DNA from: Bacillota bacterium
GTDB taxonomy: Bacteria > Bacillota > Sulfobacillia > RBS10-35 > JAJYVN01
Assembly: GCA_021827805.1 (NCBI GenBank)
Contig: JAKAUG010000333.1
Span: forward strand, 1-10,091
Length of the DNA: 10,091 nt
Reading direction: 5' to 3'
In this document: in pieces, positions 1 to 7,488 of the stretch
How the letters are laid out: each line of letters starts with the position of its first letter
Numbering within the stretch: the stretch's first letter is position 1
Translations under genes and position numbers: made by a program
The notes under the pieces: generated by a model
What the model was told of the DNA's origin: nothing
Databases searched by the model: none
Seen by the model: the letters and a program-made list of their open reading frames with translations, nothing else

Positions 1-397
1 CGGACTTGAGGAGATCTCGACCGGCCTGGTGGTGGATGTCCAACTGGGCCTGGTGCCGGACCTGGAGACAACGTACGGGCAACTTGAGTCCGCCCTCTTG
101 GCCACCCCGCAGGGCAAGGCCATCAGCCTGAAGGTGGAGGACCATCGCTCGCCCCAGTTGGTGGCGGATCTTCGTCAATTGGATTTTGTGCTGGCGCAGG
201 GTCGCGCCACGGGCCAATACGTGGTGATGCAGCAGCAGTTCAACCAGGAGAGCCGCGCCATGGGGCTGGAGCGGGCCACGGTGTCGGTCTCCCCGAGCAA
301 CTCGCGGCTCTTCGTGACCCTGGTGCAGGGCAAGAACTATCTCTACGCGATCATGCCGCTCACGCTGCCGACCAGTTCGGGAGGTGGAGCCGCGTGA
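1..397 (+). CDS. C-terminal part of an unrecognised protein (gene enters from the left edge)
   Basis: The frame is open from base 2 to the TGA at 395-397, giving about 131 residues of a protein whose start lies outside the window. I do not recognise the family. The visible part is soluble-looking, without a clear membrane segment, and ends in a short Ser/Gly/Ala tail. An internal GTG/ATG could serve as a start, but the homogeneous coding character right from the edge makes a truncated longer gene more likely. Its stop overlaps the GTG start of the following FtsH-like gene by four bases (GTGA at 394-397), so the two are almost certainly co-transcribed and translationally coupled. This suggests, without proving it, that the product works with or on that membrane protease. 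Confidence 0.75.
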   Translation, partial: GLEEISTGLVVDVQLGLVPDLETTYGQLESALLATPQGKAISLKVEDHRSPQLVADLRQLDFVLAQGRATGQYVVMQQQFNQESRAMGLERATVSVSPSNSRLFVTLVQGKNYLYAIMPLTLPTSSGGGAA

Positions 398-2103
398 AGG
401 GAGCGCCGCGACGCGGGCCCCTGGGCCTCTGGCGCGAGGTGGGGATCGGCGCGGGTGCCGCAGTCGGCATCTACCTGCTGACGCGCCTGCCGAACCTGAT
501 CCCCGTGGTCCTGATCGTGGGCCTTGGCTTCGTGTTGCTGCGAACCCTGGGCGGCATGCCCGGGATGCGCCCGCGCTTTGCCGGGATGAAGGGCACCCGA
601 CCCGTGGCGAGCCCGGCGGTGACCTTTGAGGACATCGGCGGTCAGGCCACGGCCAAGCAGGAACTGCTGGAAGCCCTGGATTTCCTCCTGCGGGCTGACC
701 AGGTGCGGCAGATGGGGATTCGCCCGCTCAAGGGCATCCTGCTCACCGGACCGCCTGGGACCGGCAAGACCATGTTGGCCAAAGCGGCCGCCAACTATAC
801 CGGATCCGTCTTCGTGGCCGCCTCCGGCTCGGAGTTCATCGAGGTGTACGCCGGTGTTGGCGCGCAGCGGGTGCGCGAGCTCTTCCGGCGCGCGCGGGAC
901 GAGGGGCGCACGAACAACTGCCCCGCGGTGATCTTCATCGACGAATTGGAGGTCATCGGCGGCAAGCGCGGACGGCATCAGAGCCACCTGGAGTATGACC
1001 AGACCCTGAACCAGCTGCTGGTGGAGATGGACGGGATCAACGCCGACGATCCGACGCGCGTCCTGGTGATCTCCGCCACCAACCGCTCCGACCTCCTGGA
1101 TGACGCCCTGATCCGCCCGGGACGCTTTGACCGCATCGTGCGCGTGGAGCTGCCGGACCGCGAGGGTCGGCGTCAGATCCTGGACCTGCACACGCGTGCC
1201 AAGCCTCTGGCCAGCGATGTCGACCTGGATCGGGTGGCGCGCGACACCTTCGGGTTCTCCGGGGCCCACCTGGAGAGCCTGGCCAACGAGGCGGCGATCC
1301 TGGCCATGCGCTCAGGACTGACCGAGATCCCGGAACGCTGCTTCCAGGAGGCCGTCGACAAGGTGATGCTCGGCGAGAAGCTGGACCGCCGGCCGTCGGC
1401 CCAGGACCGGTACCGCATCGCCGTGCATGAGGCCGGCCACGCCCTGGTGGGCGAGATGGTCGAGCCGGGTTCGGTGGCCCGTGTGACGATCACCTCCCGC
1501 GGTCAGGCCCTGGGCTATGTTCGGCAGGCGGCGCGCGAGGACAGCTATCTGTACAGCAAGGAGCGCTTGGAGGCGGAGATCCAGCGCTTCTTGGCAGGCT
1601 CGCTGGCCGAGGAGCTCGTCTTCGGCAACCGCAGCACGGGCGCGAGCAACGACTTCGAACAGGTCCTGCGCCTGGTGCGGACCATGGTCGGTACGGGGAT
1701 GTCCGAATTGGGTGTCGTGGACGTGGAGGGGCTGCCGGATGGCGCTCTGCATCAGGCGCAGACCCAGATCATCACCGGCCTGGAGGGGCGGGTGCGCGAG
1801 CATCTGCACTCGCAGCGGCCGACGCTGTTGAGCATGGCCAGCGTCCTGGTCGAGGAGGAGAGCCTGAGCGGGGACCGGCTGCGGGCCCTGCTTGCCGGCC
1901 AGGCGGACCCGCTCGCGGAGGAGCCCGCCGCGGCGCGCGCTGCCGTGCCGACACGTGCCGCAGAGGAGGCACCGGGCCTTGGCGCCACCGACGAGCGGCG
2001 TCGGAGCGCGGGCGGCGCCAGCCGGCCCCTGTCCGGCTCGGCGGATGGCCAGGGGCGGGGTCTGCCGGCAGGTCTGGGCGAGGGGAGTGCCGAGCGCCTC
2101 TAG
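394..2103 (+). CDS. FtsH-like membrane-anchored AAA+ zinc metalloprotease with a minimal external loop
   Basis: This 569-residue protein should unfold and degrade membrane and cytosolic proteins using ATP. Two hydrophobic segments (about residues 15-30 and 34-50) are joined by only a few residues, so the roughly 70-residue external domain of classical FtsH is missing. The AAA+ module has Walker A GPPGTGKT at 119-126, a pore loop reading YAGVGA instead of the usual FVGVGA, Walker B VIFIDE at 179-184, and the second region of homology with Arg244 and Arg247. The M41 peptidase domain has HEAGH at 345-349 and the third zinc ligand Asp420 in a GASND motif, so it looks active. From about residue 500 the tail is Ala/Pro/Gly-rich and unlike the family. 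The GTG start is set by the four-base overlap with the upstream gene. I call it FtsH-like rather than ftsH because the organism's main ftsH may lie elsewhere. Confidence 0.9.
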   Translation: MKGAPRRGPLGLWREVGIGAGAAVGIYLLTRLPNLIPVVLIVGLGFVLLRTLGGMPGMRPRFAGMKGTRPVASPAVTFEDIGGQATAKQELLEALDFLLRADQVRQMGIRPLKGILLTGPPGTGKTMLAKAAANYTGSVFVAASGSEFIEVYAGVGAQRVRELFRRARDEGRTNNCPAVIFIDELEVIGGKRGRHQSHLEYDQTLNQLLVEMDGINADDPTRVLVISATNRSDLLDDALIRPGRFDRIVRVELPDREGRRQILDLHTRAKPLASDVDLDRVARDTFGFSGAHLESLANEAAILAMRSGLTEIPERCFQEAVDKVMLGEKLDRRPSAQDRYRIAVHEAGHALVGEMVEPGSVARVTITSRGQALGYVRQAAREDSYLYSKERLEAEIQRFLAGSLAEELVFGNRSTGASNDFEQVLRLVRTMVGTGMSELGVVDVEGLPDGALHQAQTQIITGLEGRVREHLHSQRPTLLSMASVLVEEESLSGDRLRALLAGQADPLAEEPAAARAAVPTRAAEEAPGLGATDERRRSAGGASRPLSGSADGQGRGLPAGLGEGSAERL

Positions 2104-3294
2104 GGACCCGCTGATGCCCATCCTCGACCAGAAGGCGGCAGCGGGGCGAACGCCGCGGAGTACACCAGGCTGGCGGTCGCGGCCGCCGCCGCCATGCGCC
2201 AGGCCGATCCAGGCGCCTTCATCTTTGGTCCCGCCGAGTCCGGCTACGACGTGCCTTGGACCCAGCAGATGACGGAGGACGGCCTGCTGCCATCCCTGGA
2301 CGCCTTCTCGCTGCATCCCTACCGCGGGAGCGCGCCGGATACCGCACGGGCCGACTTTCGCACGCTGCGGCAGTGGCTCGCCGCACACCCGGTGCGGGGC
2401 CAGCCACTGCCCGTCGTTTCCAGCGAGTGGGGCTACTCGACCGTCTCGGTGTCCCAGGATCAGCAGGCGGACTACCTGGCGCGCATGTTCCTGGGGAACC
2501 TGCAGAGCGAGGTGGACCTGTCCATCTGGTACGACTGGTCGGACGACTGCCAGAGCGCCAGCAACCCCGAGTGCCACTTCGGCCTCGTGCGGGTCGACAA
2601 CGGCAGCATCTCACCCAAACCGGCGTACACCGCCGCCAGGACGCTGACCCACGTCCTCTCCGGGTACCGCTACAGCCCCGCCACCGACGGCGACGCCTGC
2701 CCCTCAGGCCTGCACGCCGTGCGTCTGACCAAGGGCCAGGCCGCCGCGGAGGCCGTGTGGACGACGGGGGCAACGACCCTGGCGCCGCTGTATGTGGGCG
2801 GCAGCACCGTCACGCTGATCTCCCAGGAGGGGAGCCGCACGGAGGCCCAGGCCCCCGGCGGCATCCTGCGGCAGCTGGCCTACCGACAGAGCGTGACCTA
2901 CGTCCTGGTCGGTCCGGGGCACATGGACCCGCCCCCGACACCCGGTGAGCTGCACACCTTCAGCCTGCAGGACTATGTCCATCTCACGCTCTCGGGCAGT
3001 GCCGGCCAGAGCGAGGCCGCGGCCATCGGCGCGGCCGCCGCCGCCAACGGCCCGGTGCTGGTCTGGAAGGGCGTCTGCGGGGTGCACGCCTACCAGATCC
3101 TGGCCAGCGATCGCCGCGGCGGGGGGCCGCTGGGGCTGCTGTGGCACCGGGTGGCGGAGGTGCGGACCTCATACTGGGCGGTACCCGCAAGCGAGCACTG
3201 GACGTACTACGCGGTTGCCGCCGTGGGGCCCACAGGGCTGCGCAGTGCCAGAACGGCCTCCGTCCGTCTGGGGGTTGCGGCCGGCTCTCCCTGA
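2104..3294 (+). pseudogene. N-terminally truncated glycoside hydrolase (clan-A/GH5-GH39-like) with C-terminal Fn3-like region
   Basis: The reading frame following the FtsH-like stop codon encodes the second half of a secreted beta-glycosidase-type TIM barrel. It includes an AEYTRL...ADPGA helix, a LDAFSLHPYRG strand, and SSEWGYST with the presumed nucleophile Glu at 2425-2427. Then come the IWYDW strand and a PKPAYTAARTLT helix typical of these enzymes. Homology appears to begin just after the TAG at 2101-2103. The expected first half, with signal peptide and the NEP acid/base motif, is not found in any frame upstream. The only good start is ATG 2194, inside a helix and without a ribosome binding site. 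Bases from roughly 2990 to 3285 encode an Fn3-like region (YYAVAAVGPTGL). I regard it as a remnant. An expressed fragment could not catalyse by the usual two-glutamate mechanism. Confidence 0.7.
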
Positions 3295-3356
3295 TGCGCG
3301 GGCGATCTCGGTCTGAGGCCCCAGGCCGCAGATGGCGTACGGGGGGCGACGACACC

Positions 3357-4406
3357 ATGTGGCGACAGGGACTGGTGCTGGCGATGCTCATCTCAGCGTC
3401 CCTGGCCGTCGGCTGCGCGTCGGGCGCGAGCACCGCTCCTCGCGGTGCCGGGGCGGTGAGCCTCAACGCCTTCTCCCCGACGGGGGGAGGGGCCGGTCAG
3501 ACGGTGACGATCACCGGCCAGGGCTTCGCCAGGGTGCGGAGCGTGCAGTTCCACGGTGTGTCGGCGCACTTCTCGGTCCAGAGCGGCAACGAGATCACGG
3601 CCACCGTGCCCTTTGGGGCCAGCAGCGGCCCCCTCGCGGTCCGCACCGGCAGCGGGAGCGTCAGCAGCCGAGGGGCCTTCATCCTCGCCACCACCACGGA
3701 CTGTACCTACACGGCCGGAAAAGCCCAGTACCTCTACACGCACCTGGATGCGGGCCGGTACATCCTGCAGACCAACGAATTCCGCTCCAGCGCACCGCTC
3801 TGCCTGGGCACCGACGGTCACGTGGACTTCACCGTGCTCTCCTCGTCCGTCTCCCTGGGGAGCGTCGCCGCCTACGTCTCCATCTGGCGGGGCTGCCACT
3901 GGGGTTACTGCACCACCGACTCGGGGCTGCCCCTCACCAACAGTGCGCTCATCGACAGACCCGGCACGGTCACGACGAGCGTCCGCACCTCGGTGGTGGG
4001 CACCGGCATGTGGGATGACGCCTACGACATCTGGTTCAGCGAGGCCAGGAGCGTGCCGGGCAACAGCTGCCCCACCTGCATGGAAATGATGATCTGGCTT
4101 GATCACCTCGGGAGCACGCACCCTGCGGGCGTTCAGGTCCGGAGCGGCGTCAGGATCGACGGACTCCTCTGGAACGTCTGGAGAAACGGCGGCACACCGG
4201 GCGGCACCGTGACCTATGACCTGGCCCAGGCCGGCACGGCGCTCTCGAAGGCCGATCTCGGCCCGTTCGTCGCCGACGCCGTGCAGCGAGGCTACATGCC
4301 CCAGAGCTGGTATCTCATCGATGTTGAGCAGGGTTACGAACTCTGGCATGGCGGGGCCGGACTGACGACCAGCAGGTTCGCCGTCTGCACGCCGGCCGGC
4401 TGTTGA
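3357..4406 (+). CDS. Lipoprotein GH12 endo-beta-1,4-glucanase with N-terminal IPT/TIG domain
   Basis: The 349-residue product should be an extracytoplasmic, lipid-anchored retaining endoglucanase cutting beta-1,4-glucans such as cellulose or xyloglucan. Residues 1-20 form a lipoprotein signal peptide ending in LAVGC, with Cys20 as the lipidation site. Residues 34-110 resemble an IPT/TIG immunoglobulin-like domain (SPTGGGAGQTVTITGQGF). Residues 115-344 match GH12: YILQTNEF, SIWRGCHWGYC, YDIWF, EMMIWLDHLG with nucleophile Glu243, and GYELWHGGAGL with acid/base Glu328. Cysteines in DCTY, LCLG, GCHWGYC and CPTC hint at disulfides. I chose ATG 3357 because it gives a standard signal peptide and follows a G-rich stretch near 3341-3347. 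ATG 3294, which overlaps the previous stop as TGATG, would add a charged leader. The gene sits behind another glycosidase remnant, suggesting a former glucan-degradation locus. Confidence 0.88.
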   Translation: MWRQGLVLAMLISASLAVGCASGASTAPRGAGAVSLNAFSPTGGGAGQTVTITGQGFARVRSVQFHGVSAHFSVQSGNEITATVPFGASSGPLAVRTGSGSVSSRGAFILATTTDCTYTAGKAQYLYTHLDAGRYILQTNEFRSSAPLCLGTDGHVDFTVLSSSVSLGSVAAYVSIWRGCHWGYCTTDSGLPLTNSALIDRPGTVTTSVRTSVVGTGMWDDAYDIWFSEARSVPGNSCPTCMEMMIWLDHLGSTHPAGVQVRSGVRIDGLLWNVWRNGGTPGGTVTYDLAQAGTALSKADLGPFVADAVQRGYMPQSWYLIDVEQGYELWHGGAGLTTSRFAVCTPAGC

Positions 4407-5536
4407 CGACGGACGGGGATGCGGCGCCGTTGGCGCGAGGGGCGGGTTGTGCGCGCAAGGGACTGCGATCCGCCGGGGGGCCTCCCCCGCAAGCCCTGCC
4501 GAGTGACCCTCAGGCGCCGCGGGGACCCGCAGATGGTGAGACCACGATCAGGGGCGTCCTGCTTCGAGCGGACCGAGGGGTCAGCTGGTTCGCGGTCTCC
4601 GTTCCGTTGCCATGGACCAGGGGCCAAGCCGCCGCGTTGCCGGCGATCGTCGCGTGGCAAGACCTCGGGCCTTGATGGCGCGGCGATCGCCGTTCGCCAG
4701 ATCAGAGCACGGAGATGCCACAGGCACCACCACCGGACGCACTGTGATAGCCTGGGGTGTCCATCCAGGAACTGCATCGGATCCTGCCGGAAGTGGTCAG
4801 GACGCCACGGCGAGAAGCCGGGGTCTTGGGGCTGCATGGTCGCACCGCGATGGGCCGCGTGACAGCGGCCCACCAGTCCCACGGATAGCGAGGCTGACCA
4901 GCTTGTTGGCTCCGATGTTCGCTTGTCGCATGGATGTCGGCGTGGAGGGAGAAGCCGTACTTGGCCCCAATGGCGCTTGCCGAAGAAGCGGGCATGGGAG
5001 GTCACGGCGGGGCACGCCACAGCCAAGTCCGCACCAAGCACTTCGCGCCTGTCTTGGCTGTCGGGCTCAGGGGCCTGGACCACGATGCCCCGCTGAAGCC
5101 ACGGGTATCAGACAGCCGCCGAGACTTGAGGATTCGCCGCACCTCATGGCAGCGGGTGACGACATGTCGGGGGCAAGGCTGGCTGGCTGGGTCGCGATCG
5201 TGGGACGGTGGGTGTTGTCTGCGGCCTGCGTCGTCGGCCGGCCTGACCAAGTGGGGGTCCTCGCGCGGCACGGCGGGTTGGGCGCGGTGATGGCCCTGCT
5301 CGGCCTTCAGTCTTTCTGGCAGAACGGCCGGCAGGTTGCCCTCGGTGCTCCCTGCATGGACTCGTGGTGCATGGTGTCTCGGGTCGTGGTCTCCACACCG
5401 CTCTCCGGCCCTGTGCCGCTGTAGCCGCAGCGAGCGGGTGTGCTGCACCGCATTGCCGGCGCCCATGCGCACCGTTGCGTCGCCCGGCGCGAGATGCGGC
5501 CTCCGCTGTTTCTGTTCGTCTCCTCTTTTCTGCGGA

Positions 5537-5570
5537 CGGCCCGCTTCCGTATCCCCGACGAAGCGGGCCG
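5537..5570. repeat. 10-bp perfect inverted repeat (stem-loop)
   Basis: The arms 5537-5546 (CGGCCCGCTT) and 5561-5570 (AAGCGGGCCG) are exact reverse complements around a 14-base loop. No T tract follows on the plus strand, and the minus strand has only an A-rich stretch, so it is not a standard intrinsic terminator. It could be a recombination or regulatory site or a terminator of a lost gene. Confidence 0.6.
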
Positions 5571-5724
5571 CGTTAACCCCAAGCGCTCATCAGAGGGGAT
5601 CGGGCTGCGTCAGCACACCAACACCCGGCCGGACCCCCCGGCGTGACCGACGAAGAAGCCGCCAAGGATCATGCCCGTACGAGGCTGCACATCTCTGGGA
5701 TGACGGCAACCGTGTCCGCACGAC

Positions 5725-5761
5725 AGCGACGCCATCCAGCATATGCCTCGATGGCGTCGCT
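5725..5761. repeat. 12-bp perfect inverted repeat beside the tRNA fragment
   Basis: Arms 5725-5736 (AGCGACGCCATC) and 5750-5761 (GATGGCGTCGCT) pair perfectly around 13 bases. The structure lies 28 bases beyond the 3' end of the tRNA-Pro fragment in that fragment's direction of transcription. This is comparable to the hairpin just behind the intact tRNA-Pro, so it may be the terminator of an ancestral tRNA transcript. On the plus strand a weakly T-rich stretch follows, so termination in that direction is also possible. Confidence 0.6.
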
Positions 5762-5789
5762 CTGTTCATTGTGCCTCAACGGATCCAGC

Positions 5790-5839
5790 TGGCCGGGCTG
5801 GGCAGATTTGAACTGCCGACCTCCTGAACCCCATACAGG
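5790..5839 (-). pseudogene. 3' half of a tRNA-Pro(GGG) gene, likely attachment-site repeat
   Basis: These 50 bases match bases 7520-7569 of the intact tRNA-Pro at 46 positions, in the same orientation. They cover the anticodon arm with the GGG anticodon, the variable loop, the T arm, the 3' acceptor strand and CCA. The match stops at the 5' side of the anticodon stem. The upstream bases cannot form the CGGGCTG acceptor strand, so the copy is truncated. The differences are a paired change in the T stem that keeps base pairing, position 73 read as G instead of A, and a mismatch at position 31. A 3' tRNA duplicate next to cargo genes is the usual trace of integration into a tRNA gene. Confidence 0.85.
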
Positions 5840-5877
5840 AGTACTGGTCACCCAGGGCGCGACCGTGCCGAGCGCCG

Positions 5878-6099
5878 CTACAGCAGCTCAAGGAACTCGT
5901 CTGCCGTCAATCGCGTCTGGCGAAGTATGCTGGTGAGCAGCCCGACCTTGAGGGTGCCAGGATGCACCGGAACAACGACGCGCTGGCCACTCGGACCGAT
6001 CAAAACGTGGTGACTTCCGTTGACGTGGTCGAGTACGAAGCCTCCGCGCTGCAGTGCCGCGAGCACCCGCCGGGCGTTGACGCGCGGCAATCGGCTCAT
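5878..6099 (-). CDS. hicA: HicA-family mRNA interferase toxin
   Basis: The 73-residue protein has the compact double-stranded-RNA-binding fold expected of HicA (YcfA family), which cleaves mRNAs and stops growth until neutralised by HicB. Diagnostic features are the start MSRLPRVNARRVLAALQRGG, with the early Arg-rich helix, then GSHHVL containing the catalytic histidine, and VPVHPGTLKVGLLTSILRQ before the C-terminal helix. Its length is normal for the family. The ATG overlaps the hicB stop (ATGA on the minus strand), so toxin synthesis is coupled to antitoxin translation. The gene ends only 38 bases from the tRNA-Pro fragment, placing it at the edge of the presumed integrated segment. All key residues are present, so I expect an active toxin. 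Confidence 0.93.
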   Translation of the reverse strand: MSRLPRVNARRVLAALQRGGFVLDHVNGSHHVLIGPSGQRVVVPVHPGTLKVGLLTSILRQTRLTADEFLELL

Positions 6100-6344
6100 G
6101 CGTCGGGACCCAGCACCGGCACCGCGGGCCCTTCGGCATCAGGGGCGGGGATAGGTTCGCCGTGTTTGGCCAGGGAGGTCAGATAGGCAGTGATCGCTTC
6201 CTGGGCTCGTTCCATGCACTGAGGCACCGTCTCGCCCTGAGTGAAGCAACCCGGCAACGCCGGCACGCTGACCCACCAGCCCGTATCGCCGGGATCCTGA
6301 TGGAGGACAATCCGGTAGGTCCGCAACGGCATCACGACGGCCAT
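6096..6344 (-). CDS. hicB: HicB-family antitoxin
   Basis: The 82-residue product is the partner of the downstream HicA and should bind and block it. It shows the HicB signature of a degenerate RNase H-like fold: a beta strand YRIVLHQDPGDTGWWVSVPALPGCFTQGET, then a helix VPQCMERAQEAITAYLTSLAKHGEPIP. It lacks the C-terminal helix-turn-helix or ribbon-helix-helix extension that many HicB proteins use for autoregulation, so direct operator binding is doubtful. I chose the ATG at 6344, which follows a GGGGGTGGG ribosome binding site; a second in-frame ATG at 6332 is possible. The antitoxin-first order (hicB-hicA) is one of the two known arrangements. A long upstream extension of this frame exists but carries no family sequence. 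Confidence 0.92.
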   Translation of the reverse strand: MAVVMPLRTYRIVLHQDPGDTGWWVSVPALPGCFTQGETVPQCMERAQEAITAYLTSLAKHGEPIPAPDAEGPAVPVLGPDA

Positions 6345-6363
6345 CGTGCCCACCCCCTCGCCC

Positions 6364-6395
6364 AGTATACGCCTGTGGCCGCGTCCGCACGGACG
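6364..6395 (-). promoter_or_regulatory. Putative hicBA promoter -10 element with a palindromic operator-like site
   Basis: On the minus strand TATACT (6364-6369) lies 19 bases before the hicB ATG and would give a very short leader containing the ribosome binding site. No convincing -35 hexamer is found at 17-18 bases. Instead, a near-perfect palindrome at 6382-6395 (six-base arms CGTCCG/CGGACG, two-base spacer) occupies that place and could be an operator. Confidence 0.4.
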
Positions 6396-6428
6396 TGACC
6401 GTCCTGTGGTGCTGCTCGTGAAGGGGTG

Positions 6429-6475
6429 GAGGGCAGAGCCCTCGCATGGGCAGTGGAGGGCTTGCCGCCACTGCC
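6429..6475. repeat. Two adjacent inverted repeats between hicBA and the protease gene
   Basis: The first has six-base arms GAGGGC (6429-6434) and GCCCTC (6438-6443) around three bases. The second has eight-base arms GGCAGTGG (6449-6456) and CCACTGCC (6468-6475) around eleven bases. They sit in the divergent intergenic space about 45 bases before the protease start, where they may structure the leader or bind a regulator. Neither is followed by a T tract. Confidence 0.45.
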
Positions 6476-6520
6476 GGGCCGCCCGCACCGCTGAAGCACG
6501 CGAGGAGGGATCACCTGCCG

Positions 6521-7482
6521 ATGCGAGAATCGCCTGTCGCAATGAGCGAAGGGTTGTTTCCGCTCGGCGGCATGGACACTCCTTTCGATCAGACGCCGGT
6601 GGCCAGCGGGACCATGCGCGTGTGGACACCGGTCTACTTCCTGGCGACCGTTTTCCCCGACGCCGCAAGCCGCGATGCCTTTGGGGTTCCACCGCCTGAT
6701 CGGCCCATGTCCTCAGGTCGCAAGGTTTTCTTGGACGAGGGCGTGGTATTATGGAACGTGAGTCTTGCCGTTCAGGAACTGGTGCAACACCAGGACGATC
6801 TCTCGCCCCCCTTGGTTTGAGGTGGCCCGCGCCTTTCGGGACGTGAATGCGCTGCCGGCTCAACGCGTGGCGCGCATGCAAGGTGGAGCGGCCGCGTTCT
6901 GTCTGAACGCCGCGGGCGACCTGCTGACGAACTGTCACGTTGCTCGTGAAGAGATCGAGGCGCAGGGCCGCACGCACGGCAGCACCTCCGTCGCAAAATG
7001 CACATACCTGAGGGCCGAGGCGTGGGCTGATCTCCAATGGGTGGCGAACCCGCCGCAAACGGATTGGAAGGCTGGTTACGACTGGACCCTGCTCCGGGCT
7101 CGGGACGAGCGTGTGAACCCCCTGCCCCTGGCGCGGCGGGACCCAGAAATCGGCGGGCCCGTATGGAGCTTTGGCTTTCCCTTGCGTTCCCGCCGGACAG
7201 CCGACGAGTACCCAGACGCCGACGGCAGCCTTCGCGTATCGCGTGGCGTGGTGACGGGTCTGCGGGCTCCACGCCTGTTGCCACGGATTTGGTGGAAGCA
7301 GCGGCGGGCCCGTGCTGGACGCGACTGGGTCGGTTCTGGGGATGGTCCACAACGTCTTCCCGGCCAGCGAGCACCCCCGTCGCGGGACCGTCTTCAACGG
7401 CGGCATGCTGTGCGTCAACGTGCGGGCGTTGCAACACCACCTCGCTCCCCTTCCGGTGAGCGGATGGGGCTCAGGCTCCTGA
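6521..7482 (+). pseudogene. Trypsin-like (S1-type) serine protease gene broken by frameshifts
   Basis: The three catalytic residues of a trypsin/HtrA-like fold are present but not in one frame. A frame starting at ATG 6521, 11 bases after AGGAGGG, runs to TGA at 6818-6820. Coding then continues in another frame with CLNAAGDLLTNCHVA (His at 6936-6938), YDWTLLRA (Asp at 7080-7082), GGPVWSFGFPL and RGVVTGL. The serine motif GGSSGGPVLD (Ser at 7300-7302) is in a third frame that ends at 7482. The first break falls at a run of six C (6806-6811). The second lies between about 7255 and 7290, possibly as two closely spaced indels. No signal peptide is obvious. I take it as a decaying or misread gene. 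Pseudogene is favoured because more than one break is needed. Confidence 0.75.
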
Positions 7483-7488
7483 ACGCGA

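Larger units (their letters stand above)
4407..5789. other. Long stretch without a supportable gene; possible decayed DNA
   Basis: Several frames are open here on both strands, as expected at this GC content. Their translations are Arg/Pro/Ser-rich, show no family motif and have no credible ribosome binding site. A GC hairpin at 4474-4489 (six-base arms, four-base loop), about 68 bases after the GH12 stop, might end that transcript but has no T tract. Minus-strand translations between about 4700 and 5080 carry isolated fragments that faintly recall DDE transposases, spread over different frames. That is too weak to call an insertion sequence. Two better stem-loops near the right end are listed separately. 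Confidence 0.5.

Noticed and set aside
343..1269. Minus-strand open frames opposite the FtsH-like gene
   Set aside because: They are complements of a gene with clear motifs and good codon phase.
4700..5083. Minus-strand fragments recalling a DDE or IS91-type transposase
   Set aside because: Short resemblances are scattered over frames with no catalytic residues, terminal repeats or target duplication that I can point to.
4612..5424. Long open frame of 270 codons on the plus strand
   Set aside because: Its composition is Arg/Ser/Pro-rich, it shows no recognisable motif or ribosome binding site, and other frames over it are equally open. High GC explains the length.
5336..5827. Open frame ending in a GRFELPTS-type peptide
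   Set aside because: This ending is the well-known spurious translation of tRNA antisense sequence. It comes from the tRNA-Pro fragment.
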